From Rhizobiaceae bacterium (GTDB taxonomy: Bacteria; Pseudomonadota; Alphaproteobacteria; Rhizobiales; Rhizobiaceae), in assembly GCA_004299545.1 (NCBI GenBank), contig SCRB01000075.1, positions 1-7,413 on the forward strand: a stretch of 7,413 nucleotides of DNA, in the 5' to 3' direction. Shown here one piece after another: positions 1 through 7,322 of this stretch. The translations under genes and the position numbers were made by a program. Position 1 is the stretch's first letter, and each line of letters opens with the position of its first letter. The notes under the pieces were generated by a model, which ran no database searches, was not told the origin of the DNA, and worked only from the letters and a program-made list of their open reading frames with translations.

Positions 1-475
1 CCGCCAGTACCGGCTGATGATGGACGGGCTGATGCAATTGCTGCGCAAGCGTGCCGAAGAGAAGGGCAACGCACGCGTTGCCCAGACGGTGGTCGGCGCG
101 TCGGCAGTCAACCCGCTGAAATTCCTGCCGACCATCGACGATGCGGTGGCCACGATCGCGGCCGGGCGTAGCGCCGGTTTTCTCCAGGGAGACGAAGCGA
201 TCGCGGATGCGGTGCGCGATCTCGCGGAACATCACATGCGCGCCTGGCGCGGCGTCCAAGGGGCGCTGAGGCGTATGATCGACCGCTTCGATCCCGTTGC
301 GTTCGAGCGGGAGCTGAAATCGACGTCGGCGCTCGACAAGGTGCTCGCCGGCGGCCGGGGGGCCAAGCTCTGGGAACTCTACAAGAAACGTCATCGCGAG
401 ATCGCCACCAGCGCCGAGCAACGCTTCCTCGGCGAAATCGGTGCCGATTTCCGCGATGCCTATGAGGAGGAATGA
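1..475 (+). CDS. tagH: TagH/Fha, T6SS FHA-domain scaffold protein, C-terminal part (5' end outside window)
   Basis: This is the 3' end of a gene that runs in from the left edge; the first whole codon is at base 2, and the reading frame is open from there to TGA at 473-475. The visible ~157 residues match the C-terminal domain typical of T6SS FHA proteins (VI_FHA family): a YRLMMDGLMQLLRKRAE helix, a VAQT stretch, the hallmark NPLKF motif (bases 110-124), a GFLQGDEAIADAVRDLAEHH segment and an MIDRFDP motif. The N-terminal FHA domain, which in this family binds phosphothreonine, would lie upstream and cannot be seen. In P. aeruginosa the homologue Fha1 is phosphorylated by PpkA and triggers secretion; the same role is inferred here from the neighbours tssJKLM and tagF. 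The internal ATG at 17 is not the true start, since the frame continues upstream and conserved residues precede it. It ends 3 bases before tssJ. Confidence 0.9.
   Translation, partial: RQYRLMMDGLMQLLRKRAEEKGNARVAQTVVGASAVNPLKFLPTIDDAVATIAAGRSAGFLQGDEAIADAVRDLAEHHMRAWRGVQGALRRMIDRFDPVAFERELKSTSALDKVLAGGRGAKLWELYKKRHREIATSAEQRFLGEIGADFRDAYEEE
464..470 (+). promoter_or_regulatory. Strong ribosome binding site for tssJ
   Basis: GAGGAGG lies 8 bases before the ATG at 479, inside the last codons of tagH. It decides the tssJ start: two other ATGs at 472 and 475 are in a different frame, and 479 opens the frame with the lipoprotein signal. Confidence 0.7.
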
Positions 476-478
476 TGC

Positions 479-931
479 ATGCTCGATCGCCGCGAATTCG
501 TTTTCGCTCTCTGCGCGGGCGGCCTCTTGTCCGGATGCCAGAGCGGGCCGCCCAAACCGTCCACCGTCATCCTCAACATGGCCGGGACAAAAGGAATGAA
601 TCCGGGCCCAGACGGCAGCGACAGGCCGGTCACGGTCATGGTCTATCGGCTCCGCTCGACGGGCAAGTTCAACGCGGCCGACTATTTCGCGCTCGAGGGA
701 AATGCGAGCGGTACGCTCGGCGCCGACCTGATCGGGCAGGAGCAGATCGCCGTCGCGCCGGGCAGGACGGCGTCCAAGGCAATAAGGGTCGAGCCCGACG
801 CCTCCGCGATCGGACTGGTTGCCCTGCTGCGGCAACCGAACGGGCGCAGCTGGCGGATCACACGCTCGGTTTCGCCGGGATCGACGCTGACGCTTAACGT
901 CAGGCTGGGGGCGGGCGGCATCTCGGCCTAA
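479..931 (+). CDS. tssJ: TssJ, T6SS outer-membrane lipoprotein
   Basis: A 150-residue lipoprotein of the TssJ (SciN/Lip) family, which sits in the outer membrane facing the periplasm and holds the C-terminal end of TssM. The signal peptide is residues 1-19 with lipobox LSGC and lipidated Cys20. The n-region has an arginine pair (R4-R5) followed by EFVF, which resembles a twin-arginine signal rather than the usual Sec signal. The mature part shows the family pattern: a first beta strand (STVILNMAGTKGMNP), a PVTVMVYRLRSTGKF strand-turn, ADYFAL, a TLGADLIGQEQIAVAPG segment, then a WRITRSVSPGSTLTLNVRL end. Length is normal for the family. It starts 3 bases after tagH with a strong ribosome site and is very likely co-transcribed with it; it is separated from tssK by a 195-base spacer. 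As far as I recall, the Agrobacterium T6SS cluster lacks tssJ, so this cluster is of a different lineage. Confidence 0.9.
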   Translation: MLDRREFVFALCAGGLLSGCQSGPPKPSTVILNMAGTKGMNPGPDGSDRPVTVMVYRLRSTGKFNAADYFALEGNASGTLGADLIGQEQIAVAPGRTASKAIRVEPDASAIGLVALLRQPNGRSWRITRSVSPGSTLTLNVRLGAGGISA

Positions 932-1100
932 AGCATGCCGCCCAAAAGTGTGCAGCGGTTTTACGTCTGGAATTGCGTAAAAACAAGGAGATAGAGCACG
1001 TCTCCGATTCAGTGAAAAACGGGAAGTGCTTTGGAAGCAGCGCAGCAGCAGGAAGCCGGTTTTCGGAATGAGCATGTTCGAACAAAGGGATAGGCGCAAA
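930..1100 (+). repeat. Repeat-like intergenic spacer between tssJ and tssK, Rhizobiales mosaic repeat type
   Basis: The spacer has no coding signal and is richer in A than its neighbours. Blocks such as GCCCAAAAGTGTGCAGCGG (941-958) and AGTGAAAAACGGGAAGTGCT (1011-1030) look to me like the degenerate interspersed repeats common between genes in Rhizobium and Mesorhizobium; this is recognition from memory. Seen directly: two related half-units about 100 bases apart, each with GGTTTT (957-962; 1058-1063) followed by an AACAARGRGATAG block (982-994; 1081-1093). The first half-unit also has a 7-bp inverted repeat, TTTTACG at 959-965 and CGTAAAA at 976-982, with a 10-base loop. I see no GC-rich stem followed by a T run, so no intrinsic terminator, and no convincing sigma-70 promoter. 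Boundaries are approximate. Confidence 0.5.
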
Positions 1101-1104
1101 GAGG

Positions 1105-1118
1105 TGTCCGAGCGGACA
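1105..1118. promoter_or_regulatory. Perfect 6-bp palindrome just upstream of tssK
   Basis: TGTCCG-AG-CGGACA is a perfect inverted repeat ending 8 bases before the tssK ATG. As RNA it could fold to a 5-bp stem with a GAGC loop and would cover AGCGGA (1111-1116), the nearest candidate for a ribosome site. It could also be an operator for a dimeric regulator. Function is inference; a short palindrome can occur by chance. Confidence 0.3.
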
Positions 1119-1126
1119 TTGATGCG

Positions 1127-2461
1127 ATGAGCGACGCCAACAAGGTGCTGTGGTCGGAAGGGCTTTTCCTGAGGACCCAACATTTCCAGCAGCAGGACCG
1201 CTTCCTCGAAGCCACGGTCCGTGGTGCCCTCCAGGCCGGCAATCTGCACACTTTCGGCTTCCGTGCGCTGGCGCTCGATCCCGCACTGCTCGAAGCGGGA
1301 CAGGTGGCGGTGCTTTCGGCGCGCGGGATCTTTCCCGATGGGACGCCCTTTTCCATCCCCGATACGATGGACGCGCCGAAGCCGCTGGCCGTCACCGCCG
1401 ATACGGCCGGCGGCCCCGTCCTGATAGCGCTTCCTCTCGAACCTCCGGGCGGCGTCGGCTTCGATCCGGCCCATGCCGAGCCGACGGGAGCGCGATATCG
1501 CGGGCGCATCGTCACCATACGCGACGCGGTCCAGAATGGGGCGGACCCCGAGGAGATCGAGATTGCCCGGCCGGAAGCCCTGCTGCTGCCGCCGGGCAAG
1601 TCGGTGGGCGGCTATACGGCGCTGCCGGTCGCCGAAGTCCACGGCCTGCGCGCCGACGGCAGCGTCGCCATGGAAGGGACCTTCCTGCCCCCGGCGCTGG
1701 TGACCGCCGCCGTGCCCTGGTACGCCCAACTGCTCCAGGAGATCATCGCCGGCGTGGACCAGATCGCGGATGCGCACGGCAAGATGGTCATGGGCGGTCC
1801 GGGCCGCAGCATCGAGGACCTGCTGATGCTGCATCTGGCCAACGAGGCGAGGCCGCGACTCGCCCATTTGCTGGCGCAGGACGTTTATCATCCGGCGGAT
1901 CTCTTCCTCGAACTGTCGACCCTCGCCGGGTCCATGGCCACCTTCGGCTCCAGCAACCGGCGGCTGCGCGAGCTCAGCCCGTACGATCATATGGCCCCCG
2001 GGCCGGCCTTCGCCGAACTGGCCGATACGCTGCGTTCTCTTATCCTCAGCCTGCGTTATGTCGAGCCGAAGTCGCGGGCCCTGCCGGTCATGCGGCATTC
2101 GACCAATGTGTGGAAAGTACGCGTCGACAACCCGAAGCTTCTTGTCCAGAGCCGGATCGTGGTGCGGGTCGGCTCGGAGCTTTCCGACGAGGCGTTGCGC
2201 AAGATCTTCGTCAATCAGGTGACGGTCGGGTCCGCCGACGAGTTCGAGGGATTATGGAAGTCCCGCCTTCCCGGCATCCCGCTCAAGCCGCTGCACTCCC
2301 AGCCGCGCGAAATCCCGTATGACGGCGACCGCCTCTGTCTCGAACTGGACCAGAAAAGCGAGCACTGGGCCTCGCTGCTCGATGCGCCGGGATTCATCAT
2401 CGGTGTTTCCGGCGTGCTTCCCAGCGAGCCTCAACTCGACTGTTTCTCGGTGAGCAGGTGA
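1127..2461 (+). CDS. tssK: TssK, T6SS baseplate subunit
   Basis: A 444-residue protein of the TssK (ImpJ/VasE, VI_chp_4) family, full length for the family. TssK is a trimeric cytoplasmic protein that connects the baseplate wedge (TssF/TssG/TssE) to the cytoplasmic domains of TssL and TssM. The N-terminus carries the diagnostic VLWSEGLFLRTQHFQQQDR pattern (residues 7-25). Further family features are the PWYAQLLQEIIAGV helix, the LHLANEARPRLAHLL segment, HPADLFLELSTLAGSMATF, and a C-terminal head region with LVQSRIVVRVG and FSVSR at the end. The ATG at 1127 is the only good start: a TAG is in frame at 1091-1093, and the conserved motif begins a few residues later. The ribosome site is poor; GAGGTG at 1101-1106 is too far and AGCGGA at 1111-1116 lies in a palindrome. 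Expression may therefore be set locally rather than simply by read-through from tssJ. Confidence 0.95.
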   Translation: MSDANKVLWSEGLFLRTQHFQQQDRFLEATVRGALQAGNLHTFGFRALALDPALLEAGQVAVLSARGIFPDGTPFSIPDTMDAPKPLAVTADTAGGPVLIALPLEPPGGVGFDPAHAEPTGARYRGRIVTIRDAVQNGADPEEIEIARPEALLLPPGKSVGGYTALPVAEVHGLRADGSVAMEGTFLPPALVTAAVPWYAQLLQEIIAGVDQIADAHGKMVMGGPGRSIEDLLMLHLANEARPRLAHLLAQDVYHPADLFLELSTLAGSMATFGSSNRRLRELSPYDHMAPGPAFAELADTLRSLILSLRYVEPKSRALPVMRHSTNVWKVRVDNPKLLVQSRIVVRVGSELSDEALRKIFVNQVTVGSADEFEGLWKSRLPGIPLKPLHSQPREIPYDGDRLCLELDQKSEHWASLLDAPGFIIGVSGVLPSEPQLDCFSVSR

Positions 2462-2464
2462 AAC

Positions 2465-3787
2465 ATGAGCCGGGATGATCCTTTTGGACTGTCCGAGGAT
2501 CGCGAACGCACCCGCATCCGCCTCGTCAATTCGCCGATGCAACGCTCGCCGATCCCGGTTGCTCCGCCCGTCGAACGGAGACGCGTTCATCCCAATCCGC
2601 TGGTGAATGCCTTCGCCCCGCTTCTCGAATTCGCGCCGGAGCTGGAAAGCGCACTGCCGCCGGAAAACCCGGAAGCCCTGCGCGCGTGCCTGTTCGACGA
2701 ACTGATCCGGGCGCGCGACGCTGTGGTTGCCGCCGGGTCACCGCTTGCGCGCGCCGATCAGGCGGCATGGCTGGTCGGCGCTCTGCTCGACGACCTGGCG
2801 CTCAACACGCCGTGGGGCGGCTCAAGCGCGTGGCCGCGCCAGCCGCTCGTTGTGATGCTGCGCGGGGACGTCGATGCCGGCGCGCAATTCTACGCGCGTC
2901 TGGAAGAACTCGAACGGCATCCCAATCGCGACCGCGAACTGCTCGAACTGCAATATTACTGCATGGCGCTCGGTTTTCGCGGTAAATACCGTGTCCCGGG
3001 CCGTGCCGGCGACCGCTCGATCAATGCGGTTCGCGTCGCGGCGGCGCGCTTCCTGCGCGATCCGGACGCGGAAGGCGCCGCGCTGTCGCCGAACTGGAAG
3101 GGCGTGGCCGCCTCGGATGAGCCGTCGCGGTTCACCATTCCCATCTGGGTGATGGCGGCCGGCGCGGCTGTCTTCGTCACGATCGCCTATATTGCGCTGT
3201 CGGCCGCGCTCGGCAGCCGCGCGGCGGAATTGTCCGCCCTGGCACGCAGCATGCCGCCCACGGTACAATCGGCGCTCCTTCGGCCGGCCCCTGTCAAGCC
3301 CGCCGCGGCGCCCCCGCCGGTCAAGGTCGAATTCAGGCTTCTGCCCGCCTTCATGGCAGCTGTGCCGTCCGCATCGCGCCCGGCTCTCAAAGGACGCGAG
3401 AGCGTGTCTCTGGCAACCCTGGTGATCCAGGCGACGAACCCGGAAGTCTTCCAGTCTTCGCGCGCCGAGCTGACGGACAGTTTCCAACCGCTGATCGCGT
3501 CCGTCGCCAAGGTCATCGTCGACAACAAGGACGTCATCGGCAACGTCACGGTCGTCGGCCACACCGACGGCATACCCCTGCAGCGAAGCAATCCGTTGTC
3601 GAACAACCAGCGGCTGTCGGAGGCCCGCGCGCAAACCATAGCCGGTCTTCTCGTGCAGTACGGTGTTCCGCGCGAGCGCGTCCGGTCGGAGGGGCGTGCC
3701 GCCACCGAGCCGATCGCGGATGACGGAACCCGCGAGGGACGGGCGCTGAACCGGCGCGTCGAGATCCTGGTCGAGAAGAGGCTTTAG
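2465..3787 (+). CDS. tssL: TssL, T6SS inner-membrane protein (DotU domain) with C-terminal OmpA-like peptidoglycan-binding domain
   Basis: A 440-residue extended TssL. Residues ~40-210 form the cytoplasmic DotU domain: NPLVNAFAPLLEF, then ALLDDLALNTPWG (D109, D110, T115-P-W-G), QFYARLEELERHP, and QYYCMALGFRGKYR (163-176). A single membrane segment follows at about 223-249 (IWVMAAGAAVFVTIAYIAL), then a proline/alanine-rich periplasmic linker (about 273-289) and an OmpA/MotB-type domain. The latter has GHTDG (365-369), NNQRLSEARAQTIAGLL and NRRVEI (429-434), the usual peptidoglycan-contact motifs. TssL pairs with TssM in the inner membrane and docks TssK; the extra domain likely anchors the complex to the cell wall. 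The N-terminal tail has ERTRIRLVNSP with Thr16, where related TssL proteins carry a threonine recognised by Fha after phosphorylation. It starts 3 bases after tssK, with GAGCAGG at 2452-2458 as ribosome site. Confidence 0.95.
   Translation: MSRDDPFGLSEDRERTRIRLVNSPMQRSPIPVAPPVERRRVHPNPLVNAFAPLLEFAPELESALPPENPEALRACLFDELIRARDAVVAAGSPLARADQAAWLVGALLDDLALNTPWGGSSAWPRQPLVVMLRGDVDAGAQFYARLEELERHPNRDRELLELQYYCMALGFRGKYRVPGRAGDRSINAVRVAAARFLRDPDAEGAALSPNWKGVAASDEPSRFTIPIWVMAAGAAVFVTIAYIALSAALGSRAAELSALARSMPPTVQSALLRPAPVKPAAAPPPVKVEFRLLPAFMAAVPSASRPALKGRESVSLATLVIQATNPEVFQSSRAELTDSFQPLIASVAKVIVDNKDVIGNVTVVGHTDGIPLQRSNPLSNNQRLSEARAQTIAGLLVQYGVPRERVRSEGRAATEPIADDGTREGRALNRRVEILVEKRL
3776..3781 (+). promoter_or_regulatory. 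Ribosome binding site for tssM
   Basis: AAGAGG lies within the last codons of tssL, 7 bases before the ATG at 3789. Together with the TAGGATG junction it supports this start and coupled translation of tssL and tssM. Confidence 0.5.
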
Positions 3788-3788
3788 G

Positions 3789-6700
3789 ATGTTCCTCTTG
3801 CGCTTCCTGTGGTCCGTCCTGACATCGCGTTGGCTGTGGACGCTGATCGGCCTCGTTCTGCTGTCGTTGATGATCTGGATTTTCGGCCCGGTCGTCAGCG
3901 TCGGGCCGTATGCGCCCTTCGCCTCCCAGAGCATCCGCGTGGCGGTGATCGCCGGCATCGTCATCCTGTGGCTGATCTGGCTGATCCTCGCCCAGCGTCG
4001 CGCTATCCGCGCCAACCGCATGTTCGTCGCCGCGGTCACGGCGCCCGCCGAAGAGGCGTCGGCCAGTCCAGGCGAGGAAGCCGTCGCCGCCGTCGGAGAG
4101 AAATTCAGCGGCGTCATGGCCGAGTTGAAACGGCGCAAGCTCGGCAAGCGCAAGTTCCTGCGCGACATGCCGTGGTATGTGATCGTCGGGCCACCGGCGA
4201 CTGGCAAGACGACGGCGCTGCGCCAATCGGGGCTGAATTTTCCCATCGACCTCTCCGACGACCTCCATGGCGTCGGCGGGACACGAAACTGCGACTGGTT
4301 CTTCACCGAGGACGCGGTTCTCATCGACACGGCGGGCCGCTACGTGCAGCAGGAGAGCCAGCCTGACGCCGATGCGGCGGAATGGCTCGGTTTTCTCGAC
4401 CTTCTCCGGAAGCACAGGGGGAGGCGGGCGCTCAACGGCGTGATCGTCGCTCTTTCGGTCGATACCCTCTCGGAAGGCGATGAAGCGATCCGCACCCATG
4501 GCCGCAAGATCCGCCAGCGGCTTACCGAACTGAACGAGCGGCTCCAGATTCGCCTGCCCGCCTATCTGATGTTGACCAAGGCGGATCTCGTCAAGGGTTT
4601 CGAGCCGTTCTTCGCCAATCTTGCGACACAGGCGCGCGAGCAGGTGTGGGGCATGACGTTCCCGCTCGACAAGCCTGCCGACGCCGACGCCGTCGCCCGC
4701 GAATTATCGGCGCTTGCCGCCAGGCTCGAGACGCGCATGGTGCCGCGCCTGGAGGACGAGGAGAGACTCGCGACACGCGCGGATATATTCCGCTTCCCGG
4801 CGCAGTTGGAAAGTCTGTCCGCGCCGATCGGGCTTCTGGTCGACACCGTTTTCGGCGCCAGCCGGTATGAGGACAGTCCGTGGCTGCGGGGCGTCTATCT
4901 GACCTCCGCGACGCAGGAAGGCGCGCCGATCGACCGGCTGACGGCATCGCTCGCCTCCGCTTTCGGGCTGCCCCCGCAGAGGGCCTCGATGGCGCCGCGC
5001 ATCGAAAGGCGCAGTTTCTTCCTCAAGAATCTCCTGACCGAGGTGATCTTCAGGGAGGCGGGACTCGGAACCTTCGATCCCGCGGCGCAGCGCAGGCGCG
5101 CGTGGATATGGCGCGGTGCCGCCGCCTTCTGCGCCGCCGCGGCGATCGTCGTCGGAGGCGCCTTCCTGCTCTCCTATCGCGACAATCGCCAGGCGATCGC
5201 CGCGCAAGTCGCGCAATTCCAGGCCTTGCAGGCGCCATTGGCGGCGATCGCCGCGAGTCCGGCTTCCGTCGGCCAACCCGACATCGAAGTTGCCCTGGCC
5301 GCAGTGGGAGCCGTGGAAAACGCGCGCCCCGCGCCGCCCGCGGGCTTGCGCGACACCATCGGCCCGTCGGCCGCCGCGGAGATCGGCCTGGCGCAGCGGG
5401 CGCTTTATGATCGCAGCCTGCGCGATCTTCTGGAGCCGCGCATGCTGGCGCTACTGGAAGCGACCATGTGGCGTCACATACGCGATCCCGAATTCATGTT
5501 CGGCGCGCTCAAGACCTATCGCATGATGACCGGGCTCTCGCAGATGGATCCCGATTTTGCCGGGAACTGGTGGGTGAGTACCTTGCCCGGCTATGCACCC
5601 TTCCCGCCCTTTCCGACGCCGGACGCCGAAAGGCATGAGAGCGCCGCGCTGCGCGCGATGGTCGTGGACGACAAATATATGGCGCCCGACGCGACGCTTG
5701 TCGCCGAAGCGCTGAAGACGGTCTGCGCCGTGCCGTTGGCGAAACGCGGCTACAAGAGCCTGCTCGCGGAGCCGGCCGTTGCCTCCCTCAAGGAATGGAT
5801 CCCGGCCAATTTCGCCGGGCCGAACGGCGCCAAGGTTCTCGTCCGCCGCTCCGGCAAGACGTTGCGCGTCGGCATACAAGGTGCGTTCACCTATGACGGT
5901 TTCCACGGTTCCATCCTCGACCGTCTGGAGGACGTCGCCACGCAGGCCGCCCTTGACCGCGCAGTCTATGCCGGCGGCTGCTCGGAGAATTCGCAGACCT
6001 CGGTTTCCGCGCTGTCGCGCGATATGCTGAAGCTCTACTACGACGACTATATCGCCCAGTGGGACGGCTTTCTGCATGACGTGAAACTGGCGCCGCTCGC
6101 CAATCTCAGGGTGGCCAGTGAGAACCTCAAGGATCTTTCGAGTGCCGATTCGGCGGTGAAGAGGCTTGTGACCGCTGTCGTCCGGGAGACCGAACTGACA
6201 CGGTCCGACGAACCCGCCAGCGACAAGAACCGGGCGAAGATCAGTTCGACGATCCTCGGCAAGCTCGGCACGATCGGCAAACTTGCCAGAACCGGCGTCA
6301 AGCTTCTGCCGCATACCGGCGGCGCGGACCAGATCGACGAAACCGGCTCGGTCGTGGCGGAACATTTCAAGCCGCTCAAAGGCGCCATCGCCGAGGTCGA
6401 CGGCCAGCCGCCGGCGCTCGACGCCGCTGTGGTCGCACTTACGGCGCTTTCCAATGTCCTTCAAACGGTGATCGCCAGCCCCAACCCGCAGGACGCGATC
6501 AAGAAGCAGGGGGGCCTCGCGGAACTCACCGGCGCCGTTGCGCGCCAGGCACAGATATTGCCTGACCCGATCAACACCTGGCTTGCCGGCATCGCCGGCG
6601 ACACGAGCGGCCTGACGGAAAAGGCGGTGACGTCGGAACTGAACGCAATATGGCGCGCCGACGTCCTGCCGTTCTGCGAGGCGGCGTTGAACCGGCGCTA

Positions 6701-7322
6701 TCCGTTCGATCCGGAAAGCTCGATCGATGTCAATATTCGAGATTTCACTCGCCTCTTCGGGCCGGGAGGGCTGATCGACAGCTTCACCAACAACAACCTG
6801 CTGCCCTATATCGACACCACCGGCGAACCCTGGAAATGGCGGGCGGATTTCAACGGAGATCCTTCGGTACTGGCTGTTTTCGAGAAGGCGCGGCACATAA
6901 GGGACGGCCTTTTCCCGGGCGGGCAGGGTCCCGTCATGAATTTCACGCTCGAGCCGAAGGACCTGTCCGCGGCAGCGTCACGCGCGACCCTCAATGTCGA
7001 CGGGCAGATCCTGAACTACTACAACAACGCGACACGGCCGCAGCCGATGACCTGGCCAGGCAAGGATGGCACGGGCGTGGTATCGCTTGCCTTCCAGCCG
7101 CTTGACGGCTCGCCGGAAGTCGTCGTCAACCAGACCGGAAGCTGGGCATGGCTGAGGATGCTGCGCGGCGGCCGCTTCTCCAAAACGCCGCTGCCCGATG
7201 CCTATGATCTGCGGCTCGGCGCCAACAACTACTATGTCGATTTCGAACTGCGCGCGTCGAGCGTCGAAAATCCGTACACGCTCGAAATGTTCAGGGGGTT
7301 TGCATGCCCGCCGAACATCTGA
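3789..7322 (+). CDS. tssM: TssM/IcmF, T6SS inner-membrane NTPase core protein
   Basis: An 1177-residue protein of the IcmF/TssM family (VI_IcmF), of normal length. Two membrane segments lie near the N-terminus (about 16-36 and 49-67), followed by a cytoplasmic NTPase domain and a third segment at about 443-463; the rest is periplasmic. The NTPase has an intact Walker A GPPATGKT (134-141), a Walker B-like LIDTAGR (178-184) and TKAD (263-266). The periplasmic part shows LYYDDYIAQW (749-758), typical of the helical IcmF-related region, and a C-terminal beta domain with GSWAWLR (1117-1123) ending in FACPPNI; this end is known to contact TssJ. TssM spans the envelope and links TssL to TssJ. It starts one base after the tssL stop and its last 19 bases overlap tagF. 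The reading frame is unbroken, with no sign of frameshift or truncation. Confidence 0.96.
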   Translation: MFLLRFLWSVLTSRWLWTLIGLVLLSLMIWIFGPVVSVGPYAPFASQSIRVAVIAGIVILWLIWLILAQRRAIRANRMFVAAVTAPAEEASASPGEEAVAAVGEKFSGVMAELKRRKLGKRKFLRDMPWYVIVGPPATGKTTALRQSGLNFPIDLSDDLHGVGGTRNCDWFFTEDAVLIDTAGRYVQQESQPDADAAEWLGFLDLLRKHRGRRALNGVIVALSVDTLSEGDEAIRTHGRKIRQRLTELNERLQIRLPAYLMLTKADLVKGFEPFFANLATQAREQVWGMTFPLDKPADADAVARELSALAARLETRMVPRLEDEERLATRADIFRFPAQLESLSAPIGLLVDTVFGASRYEDSPWLRGVYLTSATQEGAPIDRLTASLASAFGLPPQRASMAPRIERRSFFLKNLLTEVIFREAGLGTFDPAAQRRRAWIWRGAAAFCAAAAIVVGGAFLLSYRDNRQAIAAQVAQFQALQAPLAAIAASPASVGQPDIEVALAAVGAVENARPAPPAGLRDTIGPSAAAEIGLAQRALYDRSLRDLLEPRMLALLEATMWRHIRDPEFMFGALKTYRMMTGLSQMDPDFAGNWWVSTLPGYAPFPPFPTPDAERHESAALRAMVVDDKYMAPDATLVAEALKTVCAVPLAKRGYKSLLAEPAVASLKEWIPANFAGPNGAKVLVRRSGKTLRVGIQGAFTYDGFHGSILDRLEDVATQAALDRAVYAGGCSENSQTSVSALSRDMLKLYYDDYIAQWDGFLHDVKLAPLANLRVASENLKDLSSADSAVKRLVTAVVRETELTRSDEPASDKNRAKISSTILGKLGTIGKLARTGVKLLPHTGGADQIDETGSVVAEHFKPLKGAIAEVDGQPPALDAAVVALTALSNVLQTVIASPNPQDAIKKQGGLAELTGAVARQAQILPDPINTWLAGIAGDTSGLTEKAVTSELNAIWRADVLPFCEAALNRRYPFDPESSIDVNIRDFTRLFGPGGLIDSFTNNNLLPYIDTTGEPWKWRADFNGDPSVLAVFEKARHIRDGLFPGGQGPVMNFTLEPKDLSAAASRATLNVDGQILNYYNNATRPQPMTWPGKDGTGVVSLAFQPLDGSPEVVVNQTGSWAWLRMLRGGRFSKTPLPDAYDLRLGANNYYVDFELRASSVENPYTLEMFRGFACPPNI
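7293..7298 (+). promoter_or_regulatory. Ribosome binding site for tagF
   Basis: AGGGGG lies within the end of tssM, 5 bases before the ATG at 7304. It supports the overlapping start of tagF. Confidence 0.5.

Noticed and set aside
935..985. Intrinsic terminator after tssJ
   Set aside because: The inverted repeat at 959-982 is AT-rich with only 7 pairs and is followed by A-rich sequence (AACAAGGAG), not a T run on the + strand.
1009..1599. Minus-strand open frame entering the tssJ-tssK spacer
   Set aside because: Most of it is the antisense of tssK and the remainder is repeat-like spacer; serine/alanine-rich shadow composition and no supporting start signal.
1150..2322. Second long + strand frame inside tssK (390 codons)
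   Set aside because: It is arginine/proline-rich with no domain and lies wholly inside tssK, which has full-length family similarity.
3281..3787. Separate ompA-like gene (TagL) after tssL
   Set aside because: The OmpA-like domain is in the same uninterrupted frame as the DotU domain, with no stop or new ribosome site between them.
2822..4330. Long open frame on the minus strand (502 codons) across the end of tssL and start of tssM
   Set aside because: It lies antisense to two clearly identified genes. It is a by-product of high GC at third codon positions, its composition is arginine-rich and low in complexity, and no family features are visible.
5190..5260. Repeated GCGATCGC-like palindromes in tssM
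   Set aside because: They sit in coding sequence as Ala-Ile-Ala codons in GC-rich DNA; the density is low and explained by codon use.
5451..6896. Long open frame on the minus strand (481 codons) inside tssM
   Set aside because: The + strand frame has conserved TssM motifs throughout this stretch; the antisense frame shows no recognisable domain.
2465..7322. DotU/IcmF pair of a type IVB (Dot/Icm) secretion system
   Set aside because: The neighbours TssJ, TssK, TagH and TagF are T6SS-specific, and TssL carries the OmpA-like extension typical of T6SS.
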